From the NCBI RefSeq assembly GCF_002812125.1, contig NZ_NPDQ01000006.1:246100-310099 (forward strand): a DNA stretch of 64,000 nt. The letters run 5' to 3'. This stretch comes from Leptospira brenneri (GTDB taxonomy: Bacteria; Spirochaetota; Leptospiria; Leptospirales; Leptospiraceae). The notes below the pieces were generated by a model, which was not told the origin of the DNA, made no database searches, and worked only from the letters and a program-made list of their open reading frames with translations. Below, one piece after another: positions 38,407 to 47,893 of this stretch (position 1 is its first letter; each line of letters begins with the position of its first letter). Position numbers and translations under genes: made by a program.

Positions 38407-39198
38407 TCATTTTGCCTTTGTTTTTTGCTTTCTGAATTGATCCATCTCGATTCCAATTTTCTCTAGCGAAATGGGCTTTGGGTTATAAAAGGTTTCCCAG
38501 GGAACGTCGTTTAGGTGATTCAGCGAGACCGGTTTGTTCTCAAGTTCTTTGCACTTATGGATTGCTTCTGTTTTATTGTATTTGCTATTTTTATTTTTGT
38601 AGTAAATGGAATTATTTTCAGTGGTCTCAAGCAAAACAGAAACATTCTTTGTTTGGGATTCTCCAACCCACTCGCCGAGAGGGTTGAACTTTCCTGATTT
38701 TAAGTTTGTAAAATGAATTTCTCTGTCATTGAAGTTTAAATTCCCAATTTCAATCACAAGGTTTGTCTGTGAATGTTCGTTACCAAGAGGTTCGTAAATC
38801 AAGTGAATGTATAAGTCTCCGATTAAATAATATGGCAAATCTTTGATGTCTTCTGTCGGTACACATTTATATTCCTCTGGATCTAGTTTTGTAAATTCGC
38901 TTCCTTGTGTTTTGTCGAAAACTAAATATTCTGCAGAAACAAAGCAGTTTTGATTCTGAACCTTAATCCAGGATTCTTTTTTTAATTCTTGAGGTGGTTT
39001 CTCCGTTTGAAAAGAAATGAGTGTTCCAAATGGGAATTTCTGAATGATTTTGGAATTGGTATTTGTATCTTCTCTGCATCGGAGAGAGGAAGCCGTGGTG
39101 ATGGCATTATAATATTTTAAACCCTGAATACCTTCTTTCGGATGGATGTTACAGCTAATTAATAATAAAATGCAGCTTATATAGAATTTAGGCTTCAT
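38407..39198 (-). CDS. SH3-domain lipoprotein
   Basis: A 263-residue protein with a classical lipoprotein signal (MKPKFYISCILLLISCNIHP, Cys at 16) and a bacterial SH3 (SH3b)-like segment about 30-95: ASSLRCREDTNTNSKIIQKF then GTLISFQTEK and WIKVQNQNCFVSAEYL. Such domains bind peptidoglycan or peptides in the envelope. The rest is unassigned. Single-gene unit in an AT-rich region. Confidence 0.8.
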   Translation of the reverse strand: MKPKFYISCILLLISCNIHPKEGIQGLKYYNAITTASSLRCREDTNTNSKIIQKFPFGTLISFQTEKPPQELKKESWIKVQNQNCFVSAEYLVFDKTQGSEFTKLDPEEYKCVPTEDIKDLPYYLIGDLYIHLIYEPLGNEHSQTNLVIEIGNLNFNDREIHFTNLKSGKFNPLGEWVGESQTKNVSVLLETTENNSIYYKNKNSKYNKTEAIHKCKELENKPVSLNHLNDVPWETFYNPKPISLEKIGIEMDQFRKQKTKAK

Positions 39199-39276
39199 GG
39201 ATTCCCCGGATTTTTATGTGTGTATAAGAGGGGGGAGTGAATTTGAAAGTAAACGAAAATTCTTGGTGATAAAGGG

Positions 39277-39993
39277 TTAAAAATGATGAAAAGATTCTTC
39301 TGATATTTTTAATCCAAGGCTGTTTTCGAAATTAGCAGTCCAACTAGAATCGCCTTTTCTGTGAGTAAACTCTGAGATTGGAAAATTTTCGTCTATTTTT
39401 CTTACCTTGGGTTTGCTTCTTTTGGCTGGGGATAAATTGTGATCATTCTCATAATCCGGTTCAAAAGAGATCACTTTGAACGCCGAGGAAAATTCATTGT
39501 TGATCGTTCTAATGAATATTTCTTCTTCAATGAAACCATTACGAAAATAAATTTTTAAAAAATATTTTTTTCCAAAATTAATGAAATCATCGCCTTCTAC
39601 GGGAAGTTTTACATTCCACAAAGTTTTAGTAAAGGAAATGGGGTTGATCGTTGGGAATGTGCCGAGTTGGTATTTTGAAATTTCAAAATAATCTGATTTT
39701 TCTTCTGATATAGGGAGATTGTATTCTGTGATGAAAATAGAAACATCATAAACGGGGTACTTACCCTTAAAATTGATGATGAATTGAACCTCATTTGAGT
39801 GAATTATTTTTGTTGGTTCGATAAAGACGTAACTATCTCCTCCTGTGATTAAATTACTTAATTGTAAAATTAAGTCATCTTTTTCTCTGATGTTTTTAGA
39901 ATTCTTTTGTCGTTGGGTAAAGATGGCAAAAACAGCAATTAAAATTGCGCATATACCAATCACTAAAGACCATATGCTTGTATCCAATTTCAA
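39277..39993 (-). CDS. single-pass membrane protein of unknown function
   Basis: A 238-residue protein with one N-terminal membrane anchor (SIWSLVIGICAILIAVFAIF) followed by a basic coiled segment and a beta-like domain (NEVQFIINFKGKYPVYDVSI). No family recognised. It is the last of five minus-strand small envelope genes; a 1.2 kb gene-poor stretch follows upstream of it. Confidence 0.75.
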   Translation of the reverse strand: MKLDTSIWSLVIGICAILIAVFAIFTQRQKNSKNIREKDDLILQLSNLITGGDSYVFIEPTKIIHSNEVQFIINFKGKYPVYDVSIFITEYNLPISEEKSDYFEISKYQLGTFPTINPISFTKTLWNVKLPVEGDDFINFGKKYFLKIYFRNGFIEEEIFIRTINNEFSSAFKVISFEPDYENDHNLSPAKRSKPKVRKIDENFPISEFTHRKGDSSWTANFENSLGLKISEESFHHF

Positions 39994-40408
39994 TATTCCT
40001 TCCGGGGTATAATTTATAATTATATTATTTCTAAATTTCGTTTAACTCTTAATGGTCAGTCCAAGTATAACGCAAAGTAAATGATTGTATTCTCTTTTTT
40101 GGAGAACGCAAGGTTTTTATTGGTTATGTTTTTTTTTTGATCTGGTTTCTTGGGATACTTTCTGAATGTCTGTTAGGTGGTGAAAGTGAAGTGGTCTGTA
40201 TATTTAGAATCAATCTCTTTTCTACGCTCTGTCGCTAATTGTAAATATGGTTTTTTCTAAAACCTTGAAGGTTATTCTCTTTCAGGTGATCTATTTTTTT
40301 TGAGTGGAAAATATCTGGAATGATTCTAAAAGATGGGTTATTGTTTCTAATTTAATCCTGTTGACCAGAGGATGAAAATTTTATTTCTTAAAGTCTAAGA
40401 GGCTAAAT

Positions 40409-40630
40409 TTGTACACACTCATTCGTTTTGAAGCCGTAGAGCTTGCGCACATCCAAGTAGAAAAGGGAGGAATCAAATCCTTCCCTTGTGGATTTGATTC
40501 CTCCAAATATACAATGGAAAAATCATCACAAAGGTTAGATTTGAAAAAAATCCGAGTTGCTGTTGCCAAATCGGCGAATGCAGATTCTGATATTTGCGGA
40601 ATTTGTGCCGGAGCATTGTATTCCCACTAA
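40409..40630 (+). CDS. possible 73-residue CxxC protein
   Basis: A frame starting at TTG 40409, six bases after an AGAGG ribosome-binding site (40398-40402), encoding a small basic protein with KKIRVAVAKSANADSDICGI and a CxxC near the end (CGICAGALYSH). Its stop lies within a terminator-like hairpin. The good ribosome-binding site and tidy end argue for a real gene; the short length, TTG start and internal 15-base inverted repeat argue for caution. Confidence 0.42.
   Translation: MYTLIRFEAVELAHIQVEKGGIKSFPCGFDSSKYTMEKSSQRLDLKKIRVAVAKSANADSDICGICAGALYSH
40466..40504. repeat. perfect 15-base inverted repeat
   Basis: GGAGGAATCAAATCC at 40466-40480 is followed after nine bases by its exact reverse complement at 40490-40504. 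It lies inside the 40409-40630 frame. No T-tract follows, so it is not an obvious terminator; it could fold in RNA or act as a DNA-protein site. Confidence 0.85.
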
Positions 40631-40649
40631 ATTAGTGAAATTTAGTGGG
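40623..40649 (+). terminator. terminator-like hairpin after the small 40409 frame
   Basis: CCCACTAAATT at 40623-40633 pairs perfectly with AATTTAGTGGG at 40639-40649 around a five-base loop, with TTT immediately after and another CCCACT copy just downstream. The stop codon of the small frame is inside the left arm. A weak T-tract makes termination plausible but not certain. Confidence 0.5.
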
Positions 40650-41007
40650 TTTCCCACTGATGCATTTGTAAAAACAAAAATCATCTCTATCGATAATACT
40701 AATATTGGCAAGGAATATATTTGTTAGCCCTTGTCAGCGATAAACAAAATCAAACGCGAGCAGAGTCCAAGAAAAAATGGATGAATGACTTGTGAGTTGA
40801 TTTCAAAGAAAGCAACATTCATTGATGGACTTGGTCTAAAAAAATGACCTTTTTTGTTTATGAAATATTCTTACCAGAGAGCGATTCATTGAGCAGGGAG
40901 ATATTCATCTTAATTTCAAACTAAAATCTTTGGTATCTGGTTCATTATCTTAAACAAAGTTTGGTGATCATTTTTGATATACCTTCGTGATTCTCCTTAA
41001 TCCCAAA

Positions 41008-41036
41008 TTGACAAATATCAATATAGGTTGTGAATA
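41008..41036 (+). promoter_or_regulatory. possible promoter for the PAS chemoreceptor
   Basis: TTGACA at 41008-41013 with TGAATA at 41031-41036, 17-base spacer, about 140 bases before the TTG start. The -35 is consensus, the -10 is weak. It lies within an imperfect TTGATATTTGTCAA-like palindrome on the complementary strand. Confidence 0.3.
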
Positions 41037-41176
41037 AAAAAATGACAACCTTGTTGCTACAAATTCGTCTATATGAGTTTATAATATGTTAGTTGAGAAG
41101 CAAACACTATCGGTTTCAAAGAAAACTCTGGTGTTCTTTCTAAATAACATCCATCATTAAGATTGGGGATAAAAAA

Positions 41177-42892
41177 TTGAAAAATGTAAAAGTGAATTCA
41201 GTGGAAAATGTTCTTACCGAATCGGATGTGATCATCTCTCGCACCGATTCCAAAGGTTTGATTACTTATGTGTCTCCAGACTTCGCACGTATTTCTGAAT
41301 ACAGTGCAGAGGAAATGATTGGGAAGCCCCATAACATTGTGAGACATCCCGATATGCCTAAAGTGGTATTTGAAGAGCTTTGGGACTTCATTAAAGCGGG
41401 ACTTCCTTGGACGGGTGCTGTTAAAAATAGAGCTAAATCAGGAAACTACTATTGGGTGGATGCCACCATCACACCCATCTTAAACGCAGACCACAAAGTA
41501 GTGGGTTATGTTTCCGTTCGGAAAAAATTAGTGGATGAAAAAAAAGAATACTACGAACATTTGTATCAAAAAATGGGGAAACGTTCTTTCACTTTTGGTA
41601 AAAAAGGGAAGGTAATTAAAAATCTTCGAACTGTTAAGTTCGTCGATACTCTTTTTGTTTTTTTAAGTTCGTTACCGTTTCTTGCTCTATTTATCTTTCA
41701 GTCACCAGAATCACCATTGTTTTGTGGGACTTTGTTCCTATTGCAGACAGTGATTTCTTCTTCTTTTGTTTTTATTCTTTCTCGTAAAAATAAAAGGTTA
41801 CAAAAAGCTACTGAGTCGGTGATCTCTGTTTCATCTGGAAGGTTCCAGTACCCGGATCATTTCAATAATGATAGTCGTGACGAAGTAAAAATCATGTTAC
41901 TATCTATGAAAAGTATGAGTATTAACCTTTGGGGGATCATCTCTCAAATCCAAAAGGCAACGAATGTTTCCATTCGAATTTCAAAAGAATTGACAGACCT
42001 CACAAACCATTTCTTTACATCAACACATTCGATGGCTTCCGGTAGTGAAGAAGCGGCCGCTTGTATGGAGGAACTCACTTCCGCACTTACAAATATCAAA
42101 CAAATTACGGCAAGTCATTCCGTCATCATGTCGGACATGAAAGATTATATGAATGCAGTGAACCAAAACTTAAATGGAACACAGAGTGCTTTGAAGGGAT
42201 TGGGCGAATTGTCTGCTAGATCTACAGAAAAAGCTGATTTAGGAAAGAAGAAAATTGCTGATTCCTTGGAAGGAATTGAGGCAATTAAAGAAGTTTCGAA
42301 TAAAATTTTGAATATAGTATCTATTATCACTGAAATTGCTGATCGAACCAACTTACTTTCATTAAATGCATCCATTGAAGCTGCACGTGCCGGTCATGTA
42401 GGTGCAGGATTTGCCATTGTCGCAAAAGAAATGATGAATTTAAATGAACAAATTGGTGTTTCTGCCGAAGAGATAAAAACCTATGTAGATGAAACAATGT
42501 CAGTGATTCGCGATACATCCACCAAAGTAAAGGATGCATCTTTAGAAATTTTTTCTTCATCAGATATGTTTTATGAAATGAAATCCATTTTAAATAAGGT
42601 TTCTGCTTCTTTGTATCACGATTTACAGGAGTCAACACGAGTGAAGTTGAAGTTGGAATCGGTGGAAGATCAGGTAAAACAAATCGATCATTCTGTTTTA
42701 GAAGCAAATTTAGCTGCCAAACAGATCTCCAATATCCTTCTTGGATTGTCAGAACAAGCGCAAGTCATTGCTTTTAAATCGGAAACTTTACATGAAAAAA
42801 GTAGTCTAGTAGTTTCCGAACCTAAAAAGATAATGGATTTGGTAGAACATTATCATACAGGGAAAACGGAAGTTTTGGAAATCACAGCCTAA
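41177..42892 (+). CDS. PAS-domain methyl-accepting chemotaxis protein (Aer-like)
   Basis: A 571-residue chemoreceptor. Start is TTG 41177 behind GGGGAT. An N-terminal cytoplasmic PAS domain (about 10-118) has the Aer-type VRHPDMPKVVFEELWDFIK; two membrane helices (about 155-173 and 180-201) with almost no periplasmic loop; and the MCP signalling region with the hairpin tip [20 protein letters not shown] at about 387-406. The design implies sensing of an internal signal such as redox or oxygen, possibly through flavin bound by the PAS. Confidence 0.93.
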   Translation: MKNVKVNSVENVLTESDVIISRTDSKGLITYVSPDFARISEYSAEEMIGKPHNIVRHPDMPKVVFEELWDFIKAGLPWTGAVKNRAKSGNYYWVDATITPILNADHKVVGYVSVRKKLVDEKKEYYEHLYQKMGKRSFTFGKKGKVIKNLRTVKFVDTLFVFLSSLPFLALFIFQSPESPLFCGTLFLLQTVISSSFVFILSRKNKRLQKATESVISVSSGRFQYPDHFNNDSRDEVKIMLLSMKSMSINLWGIISQIQKATNVSIRISKELTDLTNHFFTSTHSMASGSEEAAACMEELTSALTNIKQITASHSVIMSDMKDYMNAVNQNLNGTQSALKGLGELSARSTEKADLGKKKIADSLEGIEAIKEVSNKILNIVSIITEIADRTNLLSLNASIEAARAGHVGAGFAIVAKEMMNLNEQIGVSAEEIKTYVDETMSVIRDTSTKVKDASLEIFSSSDMFYEMKSILNKVSASLYHDLQESTRVKLKLESVEDQVKQIDHSVLEANLAAKQISNILLGLSEQAQVIAFKSETLHEKSSLVVSEPKKIMDLVEHYHTGKTEVLEITA

Positions 42893-42903
42893 CTAAGATT
42901 TGA

Positions 42904-42946
42904 GATAAGAGCCTGCTCCCAGGTTACGTAGAAGTAGGTTCTTATC
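42904..42946. terminator. hairpin between convergent genes
   Basis: GATAAGAGCCTGCT at 42904-42917 pairs (with G-U wobbles) with AGTAGGTTCTTATC at 42933-42946. It lies between the chemoreceptor (plus) and the GAF-SpoIIE gene (minus). A T-rich stretch follows on the plus strand, so it likely ends the chemoreceptor transcript. Confidence 0.5.
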
Positions 42947-42961
42947 TATAGATTTGTGTTT

Positions 42962-44725
42962 TTAGATTCGATCAACAAGTAATACTGTCACATCATCAGC
43001 AAAGTCGTTCGTTCCTACATAGTTTCTTGCTTCTCTGATGAGTGTGTCTGCTGAATCTTGCGTTTTTAAGGTTTTTGACTTTTGAATTGCTTTTTGAAAT
43101 AATTCTTCATCATAACGTTTATTATGATCTTTTGACATATGTTCGGTGATTCCGTCAGTATACATGACTAGTCGATTCCCTGGAGCAAAAGGAAAAGTTT
43201 TTTCTTCGTAGAATAAATCCGGAATGAGTCCGAGGATCTTTCCTTTTACATCCAACTGAAAGATCGGTGAATCTTTTTGGTCTAGTAAAAACGGAGCATG
43301 GTGGCCTGCATTGGCACAGAGAATTGTATTGTTCTTTAAATCGATGATTCCATAGAATGCGGTAAGAAAATTTCCGGCAAGTTTTCCGTATAACATGTGA
43401 TTTAGTGTGGTTAAAAATAAAGAAGGACTAAGTTTGATGTCTTGTTCAAAGTTTTTTAAAACCATATGAGCCATTGCCGCAAGAACTGCGGCAGAAAGAC
43501 CATGGCCAGAAATGTCTGCGATTAAAATAGAAAACTTAGAATCCTCTAATTGGGTCACATCATAAAAATCACCGCCAACCTGTTCTAGAGGGATATGCGC
43601 AACACCATACGAAAGTTTGTCGGTGTTCGGTAGGATGGACGGCATAATTTTTTTCATGATATTTTTGGCACGGTTGAGCTCTTTGCCGGTATCTACGATT
43701 TGGTGGAAGAGTTGTGCATTTTTGATTGTACTACTGAGTCTTGCAGCAATGTTTGTTAACAAATCCAAATCAGAATGTTGGAAGGCATATCCAGAAAGTT
43801 TGTTATTGATACTGATGACACCGAGTAGTTCGTTTTGAAAGACGAGTGGCGCAGAAATAAGGGACTTTGACTCAAATTTATAAGGAGAAAGTTTGTTATA
43901 ACGCGGATCCAAATCCAAATTGTGGATGAGTAGACTTTCTCTTTTTTCTGCGACCCAACCAGATACACCTGTACCATAGGGAACTTTGATTTGATCATAA
44001 GCATCCTCCGGAATCCCTTTTGCTGAGAGTATACTTAATTCTTGTTTTTCGGCATTGGCAAGGTAAATGGTTCCGGAAGAAGCACCTAAATATTCTAAAA
44101 CTCGATTGAGAATCCATTTTCCTAATTCATTTAAACTTTTTTCGGAAACAGAGAGTTTTTCAAATTCATATAATAGTGACAACTCAAGAATTCTTTTATC
44201 TAAACTATCTTTAGTGTTTGCATTTTGAATGGCTGTGGCAGCGACTTCGGACAAGGAAATTAAATATTCTAGGTCTGCATTGTCAAAAATTCGATGATTT
44301 GTTTTATTGATGACCTCTAATGTTCCGATTAATTTGTCTTCTACGAAAAGTGGAACACATATCAGTGACTTTGTTTTGAATCCAGTACGTTTGTCCATAC
44401 TGTCATTGAATCTTGGGTCTTTGTAAGCATCTTCCAAGGCAATGGGTTTTTTCTCTTGAGCAACCATCCCTACAATTCCTTCACCTAACTCTAGTCTGGC
44501 GTATTCTTGGATGATTTCCCCTTTTTCTCCCAATGCCACTTCGCAATAAAGAAATTCCTCATCTTCCAAAAGGAATAGGGAACTTGCTTCGGCTTCTAAC
44601 AAATCTTTGGAATACAGCATGATGAGGGGAAGGAGTTGGTGCAAATCTAGGTTTGCATTCAGTATCGAAGAAATATGGAGTAGGCTACGAAACTTACTAA
44701 GGCTAGTTTGAGGATCTAAAGACAT
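42962..44725 (-). CDS. two-GAF SpoIIE-type PP2C phosphatase
   Basis: A 587-residue cytoplasmic regulator with two GAF domains (about 25-170 and 190-335), a helical linker and a C-terminal SpoIIE/RsbU phosphatase (about 370-587). GGDFYDV at 384-390 and DISGHGLSAAVL at 404-415 supply metal-binding aspartates. The GAF domains presumably bind a small ligand. Likely substrate is a phosphorylated STAS antagonist; which one is unknown. Convergent with the PAS chemoreceptor. Confidence 0.94.
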   Translation of the reverse strand: MSLDPQTSLSKFRSLLHISSILNANLDLHQLLPLIMLYSKDLLEAEASSLFLLEDEEFLYCEVALGEKGEIIQEYARLELGEGIVGMVAQEKKPIALEDAYKDPRFNDSMDKRTGFKTKSLICVPLFVEDKLIGTLEVINKTNHRIFDNADLEYLISLSEVAATAIQNANTKDSLDKRILELSLLYEFEKLSVSEKSLNELGKWILNRVLEYLGASSGTIYLANAEKQELSILSAKGIPEDAYDQIKVPYGTGVSGWVAEKRESLLIHNLDLDPRYNKLSPYKFESKSLISAPLVFQNELLGVISINNKLSGYAFQHSDLDLLTNIAARLSSTIKNAQLFHQIVDTGKELNRAKNIMKKIMPSILPNTDKLSYGVAHIPLEQVGGDFYDVTQLEDSKFSILIADISGHGLSAAVLAAMAHMVLKNFEQDIKLSPSLFLTTLNHMLYGKLAGNFLTAFYGIIDLKNNTILCANAGHHAPFLLDQKDSPIFQLDVKGKILGLIPDLFYEEKTFPFAPGNRLVMYTDGITEHMSKDHNKRYDEELFQKAIQKSKTLKTQDSADTLIREARNYVGTNDFADDVTVLLVDRI

Positions 44726-45007
44726 AGGGGCACGAAACCAATATTTATCTCAGATTCCGATTCGTCGATTTAGAATTTCGGTTTAGTTTTATCAGAAATG
44801 GAAAAACAGAGAAAAAATACCTGCACGATTCTTATTTTTTGAGCATTTTGTAAAGATTATGGCGGTTTCGATTTCCTTCTTTAGACAACTACTTTTTTAG
44901 ATTAGAATGATACCAAAGAATGAGAAATACGAATCCAGAATTGGTTGCATTCCTCTTTAAACTTTCCAAAATAATCAAGATTTCATTTCTGTAAGGAAGT
45001 TTTCATT

Positions 45008-46060
45008 TTGGACTCATTTCGATTTCCTCGTTTTCTCGGTGTTTTTATCATTCTTGTATCTTTTATCCTTCTTCCTTCTTGCAAAAAGAAAGAGTCAGAG
45101 GAAACGGAAGATCTTCTTACTCTCCTTGGGCTTGGGTTGTATGCGCGATCTTGTGCCGGTCAAAATAGTTTTCCCTCGAGTGGGGCTGTGGGAGCCTTAA
45201 CTCGACTCCAGATCCAACCTTCACAAACTTCCACTTCCATTTCATCCTATAATAATCCTCATCATGTGTATCCTCCGCAATCGGGTGTTAGCCGGAAAAA
45301 TATTTTATCTATTTTTTATCCGGGAACTGGATCCAGTCCCTGTGAAATTGGTGCGATTTTACAACAAGGAGCCACTCGCGGATACCATGTCATTGGTCTA
45401 AGTTATCCCAATAATGATGCGGTGAATAGTATTTGTAACCAAGGAGATGCGAGGTTAGACCTGAGTTGTTTTGAAAACTTTCGAAATGAAGTGGTGACAG
45501 GTGCCGATGTTTCTCCTTATATCTCGGTTGATGTAATCAACTCAGTGGAAGGAAGGATACTGTCTCTTTTGCAGCATTTAACAACGACAAGACCTGGTGA
45601 GGGTTGGGACCAATTTTTAACAGGAAATAATGTCAATTGGCCCCTTGTGTATGTGGGAGGGCATTCTCAAGGGAGTGGACATGCAGCTTATCATGGAAAA
45701 CGAAGGGCTGTGGCAAGAGTATCTATATACAGTGGAGTTTCTGATTATAGTTTGCAATATTCTTCTCTTCCCTCTTGGTTAGGAGCTGCACAGTCAGCAC
45801 CTGCTGGGTCTTATTACGGGCTTATTCATGAAAATGATTCCGTTGCTAATTTTAGTGGAAACCAAAATCAGGTGACGGATGTTTGGTTGAATCAGTTCGG
45901 TATGACTGGCACTTTAACAAATACTAATGTCGGGGCTCCTTTTGCAAATAGCCATCGTTTGGTGACATCTGCTTGTAACGGAATGGGAACGGCAGCTTTA
46001 CATAGTTGCCCGATGATCAATGGTTTCCAAAGCATTTGGAATTATGTTAGTTTTCCTTGA
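45008..46060 (+). CDS. lipoprotein alpha/beta hydrolase (BPSS1187-like)
   Basis: A 350-residue lipoprotein (TTG start behind AAGGAAG; lipobox FILLPSC, Cys25) with an alpha/beta-hydrolase body. The nucleophile elbow is GGHSQGSGHAAY with Ser220; an oxyanion-side segment FYPGTGSSPCE and a late His (ANSHRLVTSA) complete a plausible triad. Likely a surface or periplasmic lipase/esterase. Ends ten bases before a convergent SDR gene. Confidence 0.88.
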   Translation: MDSFRFPRFLGVFIILVSFILLPSCKKKESEETEDLLTLLGLGLYARSCAGQNSFPSSGAVGALTRLQIQPSQTSTSISSYNNPHHVYPPQSGVSRKNILSIFYPGTGSSPCEIGAILQQGATRGYHVIGLSYPNNDAVNSICNQGDARLDLSCFENFRNEVVTGADVSPYISVDVINSVEGRILSLLQHLTTTRPGEGWDQFLTGNNVNWPLVYVGGHSQGSGHAAYHGKRRAVARVSIYSGVSDYSLQYSSLPSWLGAAQSAPAGSYYGLIHENDSVANFSGNQNQVTDVWLNQFGMTGTLTNTNVGAPFANSHRLVTSACNGMGTAALHSCPMINGFQSIWNYVSFP

Positions 46061-46070
46061 TGATTTGTTT

Positions 46071-46805
46071 TTAGAATGGAGGAAGGCGTTTAAAAATCCA
46101 TTCGGGAATGTTCCGAATCACAAACATAATGAGTCGCCATGGCCAGCGAATGTAAACTATATCCTTTTTCGTTAGACCAGCTTTTACGATGAGTTTCGCC
46201 GCATCTTGCGGTTGTAAGGTGAGCCAAGGGATCAGGTTGTGTCCAAAGGACATCTTTGTATAAACAGGACCTAGTTGGATGGTAGAAATATGGACACCCT
46301 TTGGAAAGAGTAGAGACCTAAGTCCAGAGAGATAAGTGGTAAGACCTGCTTTAGCACTTCCATAAATATAATTCATTTGTCTGCCGCGGTCCCCCGCCAC
46401 GGAACTAACTGCGACAATACTCCCATCTTTTCTTTTTTCCATATCCAAAGAGATGACATTGATTAAAGACACAATCCCTGAGTAATTCGTATTGATGGTC
46501 CTAAGGAGTTCGGCTTGGTTTTCTCTTGCTTTGGTTTGGTCCTCATAATAACCAGCAAGTAAAAATACAATATCAGGTTTTGGATTTATCTGGTCATAGA
46601 ATTTTGTGTGTGAGGCAAAATCAGTGACATCCAATTCATAAGTCTCTAAAGATACTGGATATTTGGTTTTGAATTTGGATTTAATTTCTTTCAGTTTCTT
46701 TTTGTCCCTACCGCTTAAAGAAAGAGAAAATCCTTGGTTGGCAAGGATTTCTGAGATATGGATTCCGATATCGGAAGTTGCTCCAATGACTAATGCATTT
46801 TTCAT
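46071..46805 (-). CDS. short-chain dehydrogenase/reductase
   Basis: A 244-residue NAD(P)-dependent oxidoreductase. Start chosen at ATG 46803-46805 (MKNALVIGATSDIG); a longer frame from 46913 would enter the upstream MBL gene. Cofactor motif GATSDIG at 8-14, catalytic S135, Y148 and K152 in VAVSSVAGD and YIYGSAKAGL. A basic hydrophobic C-terminus (WRLIMFVIRNIPEWIFKRLP) suggests membrane association. Substrate unknown. Confidence 0.92.
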   Translation of the reverse strand: MKNALVIGATSDIGIHISEILANQGFSLSLSGRDKKKLKEIKSKFKTKYPVSLETYELDVTDFASHTKFYDQINPKPDIVFLLAGYYEDQTKARENQAELLRTINTNYSGIVSLINVISLDMEKRKDGSIVAVSSVAGDRGRQMNYIYGSAKAGLTTYLSGLRSLLFPKGVHISTIQLGPVYTKMSFGHNLIPWLTLQPQDAAKLIVKAGLTKKDIVYIRWPWRLIMFVIRNIPEWIFKRLPPF

Positions 46806-46851
46806 TAATAAAAACCTGGATTCTAACTGTAGAGAAACACTCGGTCCTTTG

Positions 46852-47883
46852 TCACTGAAAATTCCACCATCCATCCACACTACCTGACCCGGTGAAGGAA
46901 AAACTCGTCCCAATTTTAGGAATTTGTAAATTAAGTTTTAATTCTTCTGAGGCAACAAGCACTCGTTTGATGGGATCGTTCCATGGGTGTAAGGAAAGGA
47001 TAAATTTTCCCCAATGAACCGGTACAAAAGATTTGGCTCCAATTGTTTTTGCTGCCAATGCAGTTTCTTCCGGACGCATGTGAATGAAAGGCCAGTCGTC
47101 GCCGTATTGCCCACACTCCAAAAAAGCTAAATCAAAGGGGCCATATTTTTTCCCAATGGATTCGAATACAGATCCATAACCAGAATCACCACCTACAAAT
47201 ACCTTATACTCTCCAATTTTCAAAACATAAGAACACCACAAACTTTTATTTCTTTGAACTCCTCTTCCAGAAAAATGTCTGGTTGGTGTCGCTGTTACAT
47301 TGAGGTTTGAAAAAATATCTTTCGATTCGAACCAATCCAATTCAACAATTTTTGTTAATGGGACTCCCCAAGATAGAAGGTGGGCTGAGACACCTAACGG
47401 AACTATAATGGTTTTAGTTTTGGGATGTAGTTTTAACATCGTTTCATAATCAAGGTGGTCATAATGATCATGTGTGATGAGTAATATGTCCAAATCTGGC
47501 ATATCTTCTGGCAAATAGATATCCGTTCCTTCAAAGGATTGAACTGCAAAAGGAACTGGTGACGCATAACCAGAAAAAACGGGATCAACTAGAATCTTTT
47601 TTCCTTCGGCAAGTAATAAGTAAGAGGAATGTCCAAACCAAATGTATTGGGGTTCGTTTGTATCAAGCGATTTCAGATCTATTTTTGTGGATGGAATCGG
47701 TGAGGATGGCCTTATCGAATTTGGTTTTTGCCAATATTTCATAACCATTTTAAAATAAGAACTATCGGGAGCTAACATCTCCGTAGGTTCTAAATTTTTA
47801 AAACTACCAGATTGAAAATGTTCAGATTCAGAGATTCGTTTGAGAATCTCTCCGTGGGGAAGTTTGCCGAGAGTTGTTGCCAA
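46852..47883 (-). CDS. MBL-fold metallohydrolase (NAPE-PLD/UlaG-like)
   Basis: A 343-residue metallo-beta-lactamase-fold enzyme. Metal site HDHYDH at 138-143, then GVSAHLLSWGVP, the FVGGDSGYGS metal-bridging aspartate, and a late PVHWGKFILS His. Sequence order resembles N-acyl-phosphatidylethanolamine phospholipase D relatives, so a lipid substrate is possible. Located between the hybrid kinase and the SDR gene on the same strand. Confidence 0.9.
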   Translation of the reverse strand: MATTLGKLPHGEILKRISESEHFQSGSFKNLEPTEMLAPDSSYFKMVMKYWQKPNSIRPSSPIPSTKIDLKSLDTNEPQYIWFGHSSYLLLAEGKKILVDPVFSGYASPVPFAVQSFEGTDIYLPEDMPDLDILLITHDHYDHLDYETMLKLHPKTKTIIVPLGVSAHLLSWGVPLTKIVELDWFESKDIFSNLNVTATPTRHFSGRGVQRNKSLWCSYVLKIGEYKVFVGGDSGYGSVFESIGKKYGPFDLAFLECGQYGDDWPFIHMRPEETALAAKTIGAKSFVPVHWGKFILSLHPWNDPIKRVLVASEELKLNLQIPKIGTSFSFTGSGSVDGWWNFQ

Positions 47884-47893
47884 AATAATGTCC

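Larger units (their letters stand above)
39994..41176. other. 1.2 kb mostly gene-poor stretch
   Basis: AT-rich DNA between the 39277 gene and the PAS chemoreceptor. Apart from the 73-codon frame at 40409-40630 with its inverted repeats, and a possible promoter near 41008, I see no coding signal: frames are short and interrupted. Several short direct T-runs and inverted TTGATATTTGTCAA-like stretches occur near 41010. Confidence 0.5.

Noticed and set aside
38238..38435. 65-codon hydrophobic plus-strand frame
   Set aside because: TTG start without a ribosome-binding site in AT-rich DNA, and its end enters the 38407 gene on the other strand.
46806..46913. Longer N-terminus for the SDR
   Set aside because: Enters the MBL gene; the SDR cofactor motif begins at the ATG at 46805.
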